A stretch of 64,000 nucleotides of DNA, taken from positions 697,428 through 761,427 of the forward strand of contig JAHBUQ010000002.1 in assembly GCA_019637995.1 (NCBI GenBank). Reading direction: 5' to 3'. Source of the DNA: Ignavibacteriota bacterium (GTDB lineage: Bacteria; Bacteroidota; Ignavibacteria; Kapaibacteriales; UBA2268). The notes under the pieces are model-generated. The model worked only from the letters and a program-made list of their open reading frames with translations, had not been told where the DNA came from and searched no databases. A program made the translations under genes and the position numbers. Shown piece by piece: positions 53,791 through 63,148 of the stretch (position 1 is its first letter; each line of letters starts with the position of its first letter).

Positions 53791-54720
53791 TTACGCTCTC
53801 GGATGGAAAGTTCTGTGCACCTCTTTGATGAAGTCTCTGTCAATATGAGTATAGATTTGTGTCGTTGATATGTCTGAGTGACCAAGCATTTCCTGAACTA
53901 TACGAAGATCTGCACCGCCTTCAAGTAAATGCGTTGCAAATGAATGTCTGAGCATGTGAGGATGAACGTGAACTTCGAGTCCGGCTGTCCTTGCATAAGC
54001 GTCTAATATTTTCCAAAATCCCATTCTTGATAGTGGTTTTCCTCTCTGATTCAGGAAAATCACATCATCAGTCAAATATCCCTTCAAAAACAGAGGTCTC
54101 ACTGCACTTTGATACTTACTAATCCAAAAAAGTGCCTCTTCTCCGACAGGAACAATTCTCTCCTTGCTTCCTTTTCCAAAAACCCTGATAATTTCACTTT
54201 CGGCAAGAATATCTCTTTGCTTTAGATTTATAAGTTCTGAAACTCTCAGACCGCTGGCGTACATTGTCTCAAGCATTGCTCTGTCCCGAATTCCGGGAAT
54301 GGTGGTTGTATCTGGCTGATTTAGAATTAATTCTACTTGATTTATGCTCAATGTTTCGGGTAGCTTTCTGCCTTTTTTGGGCATATCTACAATTTCAGCC
54401 GGGTTACTGCTAATCTTTGCTGATGATAGCAAAAAATTATAAAAGCCTCTTATGGTTGACAAATAACGCATTCTGCTTGAAGAGCCAATTCCAATATCAT
54501 CAAGACTTTTCAGGAATTCTTGAATAAAATCTGTTGTAGAGTCGCGATAAGAAACAACATTTTGAGAAATTAAAAATTCTGCATATACTTTCAAATCATG
54601 AAGATATGAGCTATAAGTGTTCATAGCAAGCCCTTTTTCTAATGAGATGAAATTCATATAGCTTTTCAAATCTTTTAAAAAAGTCTGCGGAATTTTCGGG
54701 AAATTTTCCGGACTACTCAT
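53791..54720 (-). CDS. XerC/XerD-type tyrosine recombinase
   Basis: The protein has 309 residues. A core-binding domain (1-110) is followed by the catalytic domain with R159, K183, H255, R258, H281 and Y290 (SGLRVSEL, GKGSKER, HPHMLRHSFATHLL, LGHSDISTTQIYTH). It resolves chromosome dimers at dif with FtsK. Size and lack of nearby integrase features suggest the housekeeping enzyme, but XerC cannot be told from XerD. It ends 9 bp after der, convergent. Confidence 0.92.
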   Translation of the reverse strand: MSSPENFPKIPQTFLKDLKSYMNFISLEKGLAMNTYSSYLHDLKVYAEFLISQNVVSYRDSTTDFIQEFLKSLDDIGIGSSSRMRYLSTIRGFYNFLLSSAKISSNPAEIVDMPKKGRKLPETLSINQVELILNQPDTTTIPGIRDRAMLETMYASGLRVSELINLKQRDILAESEIIRVFGKGSKERIVPVGEEALFWISKYQSAVRPLFLKGYLTDDVIFLNQRGKPLSRMGFWKILDAYARTAGLEVHVHPHMLRHSFATHLLEGGADLRIVQEMLGHSDISTTQIYTHIDRDFIKEVHRTFHPRA

Positions 54721-54726
54721 ATAATT

Positions 54727-56940
54727 CTACTTTTTAGGAATTTCTTTGTAATTAACCCTTTTGTGTGTCATACCAATAAGATTTTTTGCAATTACTCGAC
54801 GAATTTTTGTAAGGTCATCAAGCGTAATTTCGCATTCATCGAACTGACCGTCGGTTACACGTTCATGGATATTCTTCTCGATTATACTCTCAATTTCATC
54901 CAGAGATTTGGAATCAAGTCTTGAGATAGCTTCAGCAAAATCGCAAATCATTAGTATAGCTGTTTCTTTGCTTTGAGGTTTTGGTCCGGGATATCTGAAG
55001 TCATTTTCATTGACTTCAAAGCTGTCTTCAGCAATTTCAAGTGCTTTAGCATAGAAATGCTTTACAAGTGTTGTACCATGATGCATCGGTATAAAATCAA
55101 TCAATCGCTGGGGCAGGTGAAATTCCTGAGCGAGTTTTATGCCTTCGTTAACGTGTTCGATTATAATCTTTGCACTTTTTTTGGCATTCATAATATCATG
55201 TTTATTATCCATCCCTATTTGATTTTCAGTGAAATACTCTGATTTTGCCATTTTTCCAATGTCGTGGAAATATGTCCCTACTTTTGTTAGTAGAGGATTT
55301 GCTCCAATTTCCCGGGAGCATCTCTCAGCAAGAATAGCAACCGATAATGTATGCTGATAAGTACCCGGAGCTTTCTCCGATAACATTCTTAAAAGTGGAT
55401 GGTCTAAATTATCAAATTCTTTAATTCTGAGGTCGGTCGAAATATTCGAAAATCGTTCAATAACAAAAAGCAAACCGAATGTGATTAATGGTGCCATAAT
55501 TGAATTAATAAAACCAAATACGACTCCGGTCAGAATCTCCTCAAGTTTCATTGTACGCTCAGCTCCAAATACAAGCAATGTAACAAGAAATCCAAGGAAA
55601 ATATAGAAAAATGATAAATACATCTGGGTGCGGCTTTGGATATCTCTTACAGTATATGCAGCAATTATTCCTGTGAATATCATAATTGTACCGGTTACAT
55701 AGTCATTACCCCTTATACCTGCCAGAAGAAGCGACATAGTAACTGTAGCATAGAATGCTGTTCTTGAGTCATAGACAATTGCCACAAGCATCGAAAGAGC
55801 CGGAATCGAAATCAAAAGTTCAAGAGGATATTGTGTATGTATTTGATTCGAAAGCCAGGCAAGTGCGGAAGTAGCGACCAAAACCATCATCAAAATTATT
55901 AGCTGGGTATTATCATCAAATATTTTACGGCGAATTATTAATATGTATAATATCAGGATGGAACAAAGAATTGCCCCGTGACCAATTCCACCAAGATAAT
56001 ATAATATATCAACTTGTGCATCGCCTGTCATAAATACTGAACTTTGGTAAGAACTTATTTTTTGAATATTTTCAGTTGTTAGTTTTTCGCCGTTCTGAAT
56101 AATTATTTCACCCTTTTTCACATATCCTGAAGTCCTTGGGACACTTGTCATAGCAAGTTCAATGGATTTATCGGTTAGCTCTTTGCTGAATATCAGATTA
56201 TGAGTATTAAGTCTGCTTAAAATTTCAAGTACAAGTGGTCTTAATGACTGAGAAACTCCTGTCTCAATAATTTTCTCGGCATTTATCAAAAATAAATTTT
56301 TGTCAGTTAGATTTGATACCGGTAGGATTGTAAATTCGTGCGCCGAAGTTTTGACAGAAATTTCCTTAGCATTCATTTTATCAACTGTAATATTGATAAA
56401 ACCACTCTGAAAGGATTTTTTCAGATATTGCGAAACAACTTTTTCAATCTTTTTAATCTCAGCATCTTTTTGATTTTTGTTGAGACTCAGAAGAGGCTTG
56501 ACAATACGTTCCGGAAATGAAAATTCCGGTGAGTCCTGCGGATTGTTTTCAATTTCATTAAGCACTAATAAGTAATTATCTAATTTATTAAGCATTGATT
56601 CTTCGATACTTTCATCAAGAATGAATACAGTCAGGGCGCTCTCGGCAGCTTTCTTCCGCTGTTCAAGGTATTCATTTTGTGGCTTGTATACAGGAAAAGA
56701 AAAATCTGCGACTAGTGGGGCTCCTTCCCATACATTACCCGGAACAATTCTGTAATCGGGTGTATCGTAAGGCTTTTTGTCAATATTCAATACAAAGAAA
56801 ATTCCAGTCAGAAGCACGGATATTAGTAGTATTAAAATTTTAGATGTAAGAGTAGAAGGATAACTGATCTTATCAATATAATTTTCAGCTATTTTCTTTT
56901 TGCTTAACTTACTGAACAATGTTTCTTTTAATTTTGACAT
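54727..56940 (-). CDS. 7TM-HD phosphodiesterase (PgpH-like, probable c-di-AMP)
   Basis: The protein has 737 residues: one N-terminal helix (about 30-50), a large extracellular domain (about 55-310), seven helices (about 315-490) and an HD domain with YQHTLSVAILAERC, YFHDIGKMAKSEYF and MHHGTT. PgpH homologues cleave cyclic di-AMP. There is no diadenylate cyclase in the window. It sits upstream of the xer gene with 6 bp between them. Confidence 0.88.
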   Translation of the reverse strand: MSKLKETLFSKLSKKKIAENYIDKISYPSTLTSKILILLISVLLTGIFFVLNIDKKPYDTPDYRIVPGNVWEGAPLVADFSFPVYKPQNEYLEQRKKAAESALTVFILDESIEESMLNKLDNYLLVLNEIENNPQDSPEFSFPERIVKPLLSLNKNQKDAEIKKIEKVVSQYLKKSFQSGFINITVDKMNAKEISVKTSAHEFTILPVSNLTDKNLFLINAEKIIETGVSQSLRPLVLEILSRLNTHNLIFSKELTDKSIELAMTSVPRTSGYVKKGEIIIQNGEKLTTENIQKISSYQSSVFMTGDAQVDILYYLGGIGHGAILCSILILYILIIRRKIFDDNTQLIILMMVLVATSALAWLSNQIHTQYPLELLISIPALSMLVAIVYDSRTAFYATVTMSLLLAGIRGNDYVTGTIMIFTGIIAAYTVRDIQSRTQMYLSFFYIFLGFLVTLLVFGAERTMKLEEILTGVVFGFINSIMAPLITFGLLFVIERFSNISTDLRIKEFDNLDHPLLRMLSEKAPGTYQHTLSVAILAERCSREIGANPLLTKVGTYFHDIGKMAKSEYFTENQIGMDNKHDIMNAKKSAKIIIEHVNEGIKLAQEFHLPQRLIDFIPMHHGTTLVKHFYAKALEIAEDSFEVNENDFRYPGPKPQSKETAILMICDFAEAISRLDSKSLDEIESIIEKNIHERVTDGQFDECEITLDDLTKIRRVIAKNLIGMTHKRVNYKEIPKK

Positions 56941-57043
56941 TAAATTACCAATTATTTGTTTTATTTCAAAAACTTATTTAATTTTGAAGAATTTAAAAAT
57001 ACATAATTAATTAGTTATTGACAAATTATTTCCAATTATATTT

Positions 57044-57742
57044 ATGGAATGTCTATATATTTCAGAATTAAATGAAAAAAGTACTTTAATCAAGTTGAAT
57101 TCCGAAGAGTCAAAGCATACAAAAGCATTGAGGATTTCTAAAGGAGATGAACTACTTGTTACCAATGGTTGCGGCTTAACTGCCCTTTGTGTTCTCGAAG
57201 AGATTTCTAAATCCGGCAATCTTCTCAGATGCATAGATTTCAGGAAAAATTCAAATGAAATAGGTTACGAGATTACTCTTGCAGCCGGCATTTTGGATAA
57301 TACCGACCGTTTTGAATTTATAATCGAAAAAGCTGTGGAATTGGGTGTTTCTGAAATTGTACCGCTTATTACAAAACACTCGGGCAGTAAGCAGGTGAGA
57401 TATGACAGAGCTCAATCGAAAATAATCGCAGCTCTCAAACAGTCTAAAAGAAGCAATTTGCCTACTTATACTGATGCTGTTTATCTTTCCGATCTTTTTG
57501 GCAAGTTTGACAATTGGGATGCGGTAATTTTGGCTGATGAAAAGGGTAGCAATGAAATTCGCTTAGCTAATTGTAAGAAAATTCTAATTCTATGTGGTCC
57601 TGAAGGTGGGTTTTCAGAACTTGAAATTCAGGAAATTAATAAATCTAATAACCTGAATAAAATTAAATTATCTTCAACAAGACTTAGAAGTGAAACTGCT
57701 GCAATTGCCGCTTTGAGTGTAGTTTTATTTAACTTAGAATAA
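57044..57742 (+). CDS. rsmE: 16S rRNA (uracil1498-N3)-methyltransferase RsmE
   Basis: The protein has 232 residues. It belongs to the SPOUT fold family with a C-terminal knot: LILCGPEGGFSELEIQEI and KLSSTRLRSETAAIAALSV. The N-terminal domain carries the ESKHTKALRISKGDEL substrate-binding part. It methylates U1498 in 16S rRNA using S-adenosylmethionine. It is divergent from the HD gene; a thioredoxin-like gene follows after 5 bp. Confidence 0.93.
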   Translation: MECLYISELNEKSTLIKLNSEESKHTKALRISKGDELLVTNGCGLTALCVLEEISKSGNLLRCIDFRKNSNEIGYEITLAAGILDNTDRFEFIIEKAVELGVSEIVPLITKHSGSKQVRYDRAQSKIIAALKQSKRSNLPTYTDAVYLSDLFGKFDNWDAVILADEKGSNEIRLANCKKILILCGPEGGFSELEIQEINKSNNLNKIKLSSTRLRSETAAIAALSVVLFNLE

Positions 57743-57747
57743 GAAAA

Positions 57748-58095
57748 ATGAAAGAAAATATTAAAGAAATTACATCTTTTGATGAGCTGAATAATGAAAT
57801 TTCCAATAAATTAATTTCATTAGTTTATCTTTCTCACCAAAATTGCAGTGTTTGCAAAGTATTAAAGCCCAAGATATCAGAATTACTTACTGAGGAATAT
57901 CCAAATGTAAAAATGCTTTATGCTGATATTGAGAAAATACCTGAAATAAAAGGACAATTCAGCGTTTTTGCAGTACCGACAATAATCTTCTTTATCGAAG
58001 GCAGGGAAAATTTCCGTAGAAGCCGAAATATTGGAATTGGCGAGTTACGTGATTTGATTGAAAGACCCTATCAATTTCTTTTTTCGGAAGAATAA
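57748..58095 (+). CDS. Thioredoxin-like protein
   Basis: The protein has 115 residues and no signal peptide. The active site is C33-S-V-C36 (HQNCSVCKVLK) instead of the WCGPC of standard thioredoxin; a cis-Pro loop is present (FAVPTIIFF). Probably a cytoplasmic thiol oxidoreductase of the thioredoxin superfamily, co-transcribed with rsmE. Confidence 0.87.
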   Translation: MKENIKEITSFDELNNEISNKLISLVYLSHQNCSVCKVLKPKISELLTEEYPNVKMLYADIEKIPEIKGQFSVFAVPTIIFFIEGRENFRRSRNIGIGELRDLIERPYQFLFSEE

Positions 58096-58158
58096 AAATA
58101 TTTTTATTCAATATTCGGTTAACATTTTTGATTGTTTCACAATTTCGCATATATAATT

Positions 58159-58773
58159 ATGAAATTCATGTCCGCCCTAATAATATTTAGTTTTTTTCTT
58201 TTTTCATGCTCGGAAAAGCCGGAAATTATTATTGAAGACCCGGTACCTTCTGATGGTCAACATGTTGATATTTCAGTTGTTTTAGGGCAATTCATACCTG
58301 ATGGTTACGAAATACTTGACAGTATGCCGGAAGATATAAATGGTGACGGTACTGCAGATATGCTCTTAATCCTGAAGCATAAAGATGAAGGGAATATTGA
58401 TGATGAGATGTTATTCAATGCTCCAAGACCTTTCATTTTACTTACCGGTAACTCAGACCGTACTTTTTCATTTGCAGCAAGAAACGATAATGTGATATTA
58501 TGCCAAAAATGTGGCGGCGCAGTAGGCGACCCTTATGTTTCCGCATTTGTCGAGGACGGCAAAATAATTGTTGACCATTTTGGCGGTGCTTCATGGAGGT
58601 GGTCAAAAACAGCAATATTTGAGTATAATTCTTCAGAAAGCAGATGGGTGCTGGCTGAGTATATAAGGGAAAGCTATCATCCTTCAGATCCGGTTCAGGT
58701 GCAAACTGTCCACAAAACCAAAAAAGATTTCGGACTGGTATATTTCGAGGATTTTAATATTTATGATGAGTAG
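58159..58773 (+). CDS. Predicted lipoprotein with D-x-N-x-D-G motif
   Basis: The protein has 204 residues. It has a signal peptide with lipobox Cys17 (LFFLFSC); the start is the ATG at 58159, because upstream codons from a TTG at 58132 lack a ribosome-binding site. DINGDGTADMLLIL is a calcium-loop-like motif as in FG-GAP/dockerin-like repeats, and CQKCGG could bind a metal. Its role is unknown. Confidence 0.75.
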   Translation: MKFMSALIIFSFFLFSCSEKPEIIIEDPVPSDGQHVDISVVLGQFIPDGYEILDSMPEDINGDGTADMLLILKHKDEGNIDDEMLFNAPRPFILLTGNSDRTFSFAARNDNVILCQKCGGAVGDPYVSAFVEDGKIIVDHFGGASWRWSKTAIFEYNSSESRWVLAEYIRESYHPSDPVQVQTVHKTKKDFGLVYFEDFNIYDE

Positions 58774-58776
58774 AAA

Positions 58777-60192
58777 TTATCTAGAGATGAGAGACTTTAT
58801 TTCGCTGATTTTTATGATTTTTAAAAGTAAAATAAGCCCTAAAAATACAGCTAAATTTATTATAAAAGCCAGATAAATATTCATTCCGGCTTCAATTAAT
58901 GTGTAGCCCAATAGAAATGCGGGTATTCCTGTCATAATTACAGACAGCAGGTTTTTTATAAAAAGTGATGATTGCAAACGGCGGTATATAAACATAATTA
59001 CAATCATTACAGCAAGTTCGCAGACAATTGTTGCTATCGCTGCACCGATATAGCCATATTGTGGAATAAGCAAAAAATTGAATATAATATTAGCTGCAAG
59101 ACCTGCAAGATTAGCATAGATAACAATTTTCTCATTATTCCAAGCAATCAGAGGACTCATAAAACTTGTGCTGATATACTGAATAAGCACCGTCAGAGAA
59201 AGGTATTTCAAGATTGCCTGAGATTCGGCGTATTTTTCACCTAATACAGCAACAACAGCGGGAGAAAATACATAAAGTGAAAATGACATTATTACTCCGG
59301 CAATTAAATTAATTACAACAAACCGCGATACAATTTTGTTTCTCTCCTCTATTCCGTTTGTTTTAGCAAACTGTGGAAAAAATGCACCCTGCAATATTCC
59401 TGCCGGAATAAGTAAAAACACGATTATCTGAAAAGCAGCTCCGTAAATACCTGTCTGAACATCACCATGATAATATGAAAGAACCTGCACGCCGATAATG
59501 CTGTAAAAAGTTACAATTAAAAAAACAAAACCTACTCTTGCAGATTGCCAGAACATATTTCCCCAACTTGGGATATTGAAGTTAAGTTTTGGCATTCCGT
59601 AGGATTTGATATAATATATTAACATCCAAGCGGAGTTAAGAAGCATAGAAATAACAATAATCCAGACGGCAGTTATCAGGTCGTTTTCGTGTCGGACAAA
59701 TATTATCAAACCTAATAGATTGAGCAGGTTTACAAGAACACTTCGGATTGCGATAATGTGCATTCTTTCAATTGCCTGAAAAACCCAGTTCAGAAGTACT
59801 GCATTCCCAAAGAGTAAAAGTCCGTAAATGTATGCAACAATGCGTGTATTGATATCAATATTACCAATATCGGCAAATAGTTCTAGACCTGCAACAAGCA
59901 AAATATAGCAAGTTGTGGCAATTGTCAATCTGATTGAAAGCACAGAACCAACATAATATTGCATTTGGCTTCTGTCACGAGCAACTTCTCTGACTCCGAC
60001 TTGTTCAAAACCGAGCCAGACAAGTACAAGCAAACCCTGAACAAAAGATTTGGCTAAAGTAAAAACACCATTATTTGCAGGACCTATCACGCGAATTAAA
60101 TATATCGTAAAAATAATAGCAAGTCCCTTACCGGCTAATTCAGCTGCAGTAAGGGAGAAAGTATTTTTTAGGATTTGTCTTCCGACGCTCAT
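58777..60192 (-). CDS. Polysaccharide flippase (Wzx/MATE-like)
   Basis: The protein has 471 residues with 12-14 predicted membrane helices. It starts with the polysaccharide-biosynthesis family pattern ILKNTFSLTAAELAGKGLAI and contains GPANNGVFTLAKSFV and YGYIGAAIATIVCELAVM. It moves lipid-linked oligosaccharides across the inner membrane. Its ATG directly follows the GH57 stop, so the two are translated together. Confidence 0.88.
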   Translation of the reverse strand: MSVGRQILKNTFSLTAAELAGKGLAIIFTIYLIRVIGPANNGVFTLAKSFVQGLLVLVWLGFEQVGVREVARDRSQMQYYVGSVLSIRLTIATTCYILLVAGLELFADIGNIDINTRIVAYIYGLLLFGNAVLLNWVFQAIERMHIIAIRSVLVNLLNLLGLIIFVRHENDLITAVWIIVISMLLNSAWMLIYYIKSYGMPKLNFNIPSWGNMFWQSARVGFVFLIVTFYSIIGVQVLSYYHGDVQTGIYGAAFQIIVFLLIPAGILQGAFFPQFAKTNGIEERNKIVSRFVVINLIAGVIMSFSLYVFSPAVVAVLGEKYAESQAILKYLSLTVLIQYISTSFMSPLIAWNNEKIVIYANLAGLAANIIFNFLLIPQYGYIGAAIATIVCELAVMIVIMFIYRRLQSSLFIKNLLSVIMTGIPAFLLGYTLIEAGMNIYLAFIINLAVFLGLILLLKIIKISEIKSLISR

Positions 60193-61920
60193 TTAATTAA
60201 ACAGTTCTTGCCACCACTCAAGTTGAAGCTCAGGAAATACTGAATTACGTTTTTCGGTTTCTTCTAAATATTTTAAATCAGGATTTTGAATTTCACCGTT
60301 CGCTGCATATTTTTCGAATAAATCGCAAAGTCTGTTGAAATCCGAATGATGATATGTAAATCTCTGCTCTGAATAATCTCTGGCAGATTGTGTATAAATT
60401 AAAAACTGCCAATCTGAGCTATGCAATAGCATCAATTCACGTAGCGCCTGCAATGCAATGCGTTTCTGTGTGGCATTTTGAGTGTTTAACGGGTATGCTT
60501 CAAATAAATTATTCAGTCGTAATTCATCGTTATAAATGGATTCCCATGTCCATGTATTTTCCGGATTAGACCATACATCATGATTATTGTTCTCGCCCCA
60601 CGAGCCTTCAGGGAGCTGGACAACTTCACGTGGTTTAACTGCAAGCAATTGCTCTGAAGCAGTTACAGCATTGACATAAGGCGAATGATGAAGCCCTTTG
60701 AGTACTGCTTTGATGAACTCAGGTCCTTCAAACCACCAATGACCGAATAGCTCGGTATCGAAAGGTGTACAAACTGTGCTCAATTTTCCGGTTAGATTAT
60801 TGAAATGATTGCTTGTGTTTTCGACATGATGAATAAAGTGCATAGCTTGCTTGTCGGCTTTGTCATAAATCCAGTCAGGATGATAAAGCGTCTTATACAT
60901 CATATCAGCTTTTGTATCTGTGACTCTCCAGTATCTGAGCCAAGAATTAACGTGTTTTTTGTGGAAATCGAGATAATCCGGTTCTCCGGGATATCCAACT
61001 TCACCGCTCCATACCTGCATAGATATGTCCTGATGTCTTGAAAATGCTACTGCAGTTCCGTATCCGGTTTTTTCACTTGAGCTGACATTGTAAATTCGAA
61101 GAGGTGACTTATCAAAATTACCCATTCCGTGATGAAATTTGTCAGAATTTATACTGATAAATTCATGCTTCTCATCATCAGCAAATACTCCAAGAGGATT
61201 AATTCTTTGAATTAAATCCTCATCAGTTACAAAATATTGAATACCATGAGCCGCAAGAACTTGCTCAACACCTGTACGAAGCCTTTTTGTATGGAAAGGC
61301 TCGACAGGTAAATATGTATGCCATTCATAAGATGGTCTGTAAGCACATTCCGGTAGCCAGCAGCCACGAGGAGCTCTTCCGAAATGTTTCTTGTAATTTT
61401 CAACAGCCGCTTTAATCTGCAAATTCACACTCTTGTCATAGCCCAAAAGAGGCAAGTAACCATGAGTTGCTCCGCAGGTCATAATCTCGATAGCTCCTTT
61501 GTCCTGAAGCTCACGAAGTCCTTTTATAACCGAAGAATCATATTTATTCAGATAATCACTTTTACGTGATTGGAACCAGTCTTCCCAGTATTGTGTCAGC
61601 CAAATATGGTGTGGGTCATATCCCCAATTTGTGAAGTCTTCTCTGTCCTGACGGGCAGCTGCTATCATTTTATCGCAGTATTTGACAAATTCTTTTTTGA
61701 AATCCGGATGCTCTAACTGCTCACAAAGAACTGGTGAGATGTCAAGAGTAACTCCCGGGCGAATTCCTTCGGCTGATAAATCATTAAATACGTTTAGAAG
61801 TGGGATGTAACATTCTGCAACGGCTTCATTCAGCCAGTCAACTCCATGAGGAGCAGTGCCATGATGAAGTACCCAAGGTAAATGGGTATGCAAAATAAGT
61901 ACAAAATTACCTGAATGCAT
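60193..61920 (-). CDS. GH57 1,4-alpha-glucan branching-type enzyme (DUF1957)
   Basis: The protein has 575 residues from the ATG at 61920 (AAGGAA just upstream; a TTG start at 61968 is rejected). It has the GH57 start GNFVLILHTHLPWVLHHG, the nucleophile Glu191 in CWLPECAY, the probable acid Asp388 in PFDTELFGHWWFEG, and a C-terminal helical DUF1957 part. Related enzymes branch glycogen or act as alpha-glucan hydrolases. It lies upstream of a flippase gene. Confidence 0.9.
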   Translation of the reverse strand: MHSGNFVLILHTHLPWVLHHGTAPHGVDWLNEAVAECYIPLLNVFNDLSAEGIRPGVTLDISPVLCEQLEHPDFKKEFVKYCDKMIAAARQDREDFTNWGYDPHHIWLTQYWEDWFQSRKSDYLNKYDSSVIKGLRELQDKGAIEIMTCGATHGYLPLLGYDKSVNLQIKAAVENYKKHFGRAPRGCWLPECAYRPSYEWHTYLPVEPFHTKRLRTGVEQVLAAHGIQYFVTDEDLIQRINPLGVFADDEKHEFISINSDKFHHGMGNFDKSPLRIYNVSSSEKTGYGTAVAFSRHQDISMQVWSGEVGYPGEPDYLDFHKKHVNSWLRYWRVTDTKADMMYKTLYHPDWIYDKADKQAMHFIHHVENTSNHFNNLTGKLSTVCTPFDTELFGHWWFEGPEFIKAVLKGLHHSPYVNAVTASEQLLAVKPREVVQLPEGSWGENNNHDVWSNPENTWTWESIYNDELRLNNLFEAYPLNTQNATQKRIALQALRELMLLHSSDWQFLIYTQSARDYSEQRFTYHHSDFNRLCDLFEKYAANGEIQNPDLKYLEETEKRNSVFPELQLEWWQELFN

Positions 61921-61939
61921 TATTAATTCCTTTACTTTT

Positions 61940-62266
61940 TTAATTAATCTTTGGGTTCCCGGGACCAAATCCGGGGAAGTTATTCAGCCCATTGTGACCA
62001 TCAACATTGATTTCACCATGAGAATTTTCAAATCTGGCTACATTTTCATTTAATGCTCTGAGGAGTAATTTAGCATGTTGAGGCGTCATTACTATTCGGG
62101 CATGAACTTTTGCTTTAGGCACTCCGGGAAGTACGCGTGTAAAATCAATTATAAATTCAGCACCTGAATGTGAAATTATTGCAAGGTTTGAATAAATGCC
62201 TTCTGCTTCCTTTTCGCCCAATTCAATATTCAACTGTTGTTGAACTGGTTTGTTTTTGTCTGCCAT
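61940..62266 (-). CDS. DUF3467 protein
   Basis: The protein has 108 residues. It has the DUF3467 core: YSNLAIISHSGAEFIIDFTRVLPG, KAKVHARIVMTPQHAKLLLRAL and NVARFE. It is small and cytoplasmic, with unknown function. It precedes the GH57 gene by 19 bp on the same strand. Confidence 0.87.
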   Translation of the reverse strand: MADKNKPVQQQLNIELGEKEAEGIYSNLAIISHSGAEFIIDFTRVLPGVPKAKVHARIVMTPQHAKLLLRALNENVARFENSHGEINVDGHNGLNNFPGFGPGNPKIN

Positions 62267-62350
62267 CGAAATATTTCCTATTATTTTTATAATTATTTCT
62301 TATTGATGTTTATGCTTGATAATTAGTTTAATTATTCAATTCAATTAATA

Positions 62351-63148
62351 TTAAGGCTTTTTGGTAAATTTGGATTTCCATACGAAGAATATTCCTGTTA
62401 GTACAAACGGAATACTCAAAATCTGTCCCATTCTTAGCGGTAAATCCATTTCAAAATCTGCCTGAAAGGCTTTAAAATATTCTAAAATAAATCTTACCCC
62501 AAATACTAATATCAAAAATAATCCGAAAGTAAGACCTTTTGGAAGGTCTTTCTTGTATTTTTTATATGTGAAGAAAAGTACAAAGAAAATGATCAGGTAT
62601 GAAATTGATTCATATAGTTGTACAGCGTGTCTGGGAATGTTATCAATTCTTTCAAATACAAATGCCCATGCAAAATCTGTAGGAATTCCGTAAATTTCAG
62701 AATTAAACAAATTGCCTAATCTTATGAAAAAACCTGCAAGTGCAACTACTATTACAATTCTGTCCAAAATCCAAAGAGCTGAAATATCTTTATTCCTTTT
62801 TGAATAATAAATCAATGCCAAAATTATGGCAATTCCTGCGCCATGACTTGCTAATCCTCCCTCCCAAACATATAATATACGTATTGGATTTGCCAGATAG
62901 ATTTCAGGTTCATAGAATAAACAGTGTCCAAGACGAGCGCCGATTACTGTACTGAGAATCATAACTATAGCCAGAAAGTCAAGCTGCTTGATAGTCTTGC
63001 CTTCATTCTTGTAAATTCCGGTCATTATTTGATAGCCCACAACAAAGCCTAATGCAAAAAGCAATCCATAATATCTTAAAGTAATCGGACCTATGCTTAC
63101 AATTTCCGGCGATACATTCCAGTTAATAATCGCTAAAAATTCCATCAT
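62351..63148 (-). CDS. lgt: Prolipoprotein diacylglyceryl transferase
   Basis: The protein has 265 residues with about seven helices. Motifs: VWEGGLASHGAG, the Lgt signature FIRLGNLFNSEIYG and RHAVQLYES. It transfers diacylglycerol from phosphatidylglycerol to the lipobox Cys of prolipoproteins, such as the two in this window. It overlaps the end of nadK by 4 bp. Confidence 0.95.
   Translation of the reverse strand: MMEFLAIINWNVSPEIVSIGPITLRYYGLLFALGFVVGYQIMTGIYKNEGKTIKQLDFLAIVMILSTVIGARLGHCLFYEPEIYLANPIRILYVWEGGLASHGAGIAIILALIYYSKRNKDISALWILDRIVIVVALAGFFIRLGNLFNSEIYGIPTDFAWAFVFERIDNIPRHAVQLYESISYLIIFFVLFFTYKKYKKDLPKGLTFGLFLILVFGVRFILEYFKAFQADFEMDLPLRMGQILSIPFVLTGIFFVWKSKFTKKP

Noticed and set aside
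58132..58158. TTG start upstream of the lipoprotein at 58.2 kb
   Set aside because: It puts nine residues before the Met of a standard lipoprotein signal peptide and lacks a ribosome-binding site.
61921..61968. TTG start 16 codons upstream for the GH57 enzyme
   Set aside because: It would overlap the end of the DUF3467 gene; the ATG at 61920 has a good ribosome-binding site and gives the usual GH57 N terminus.
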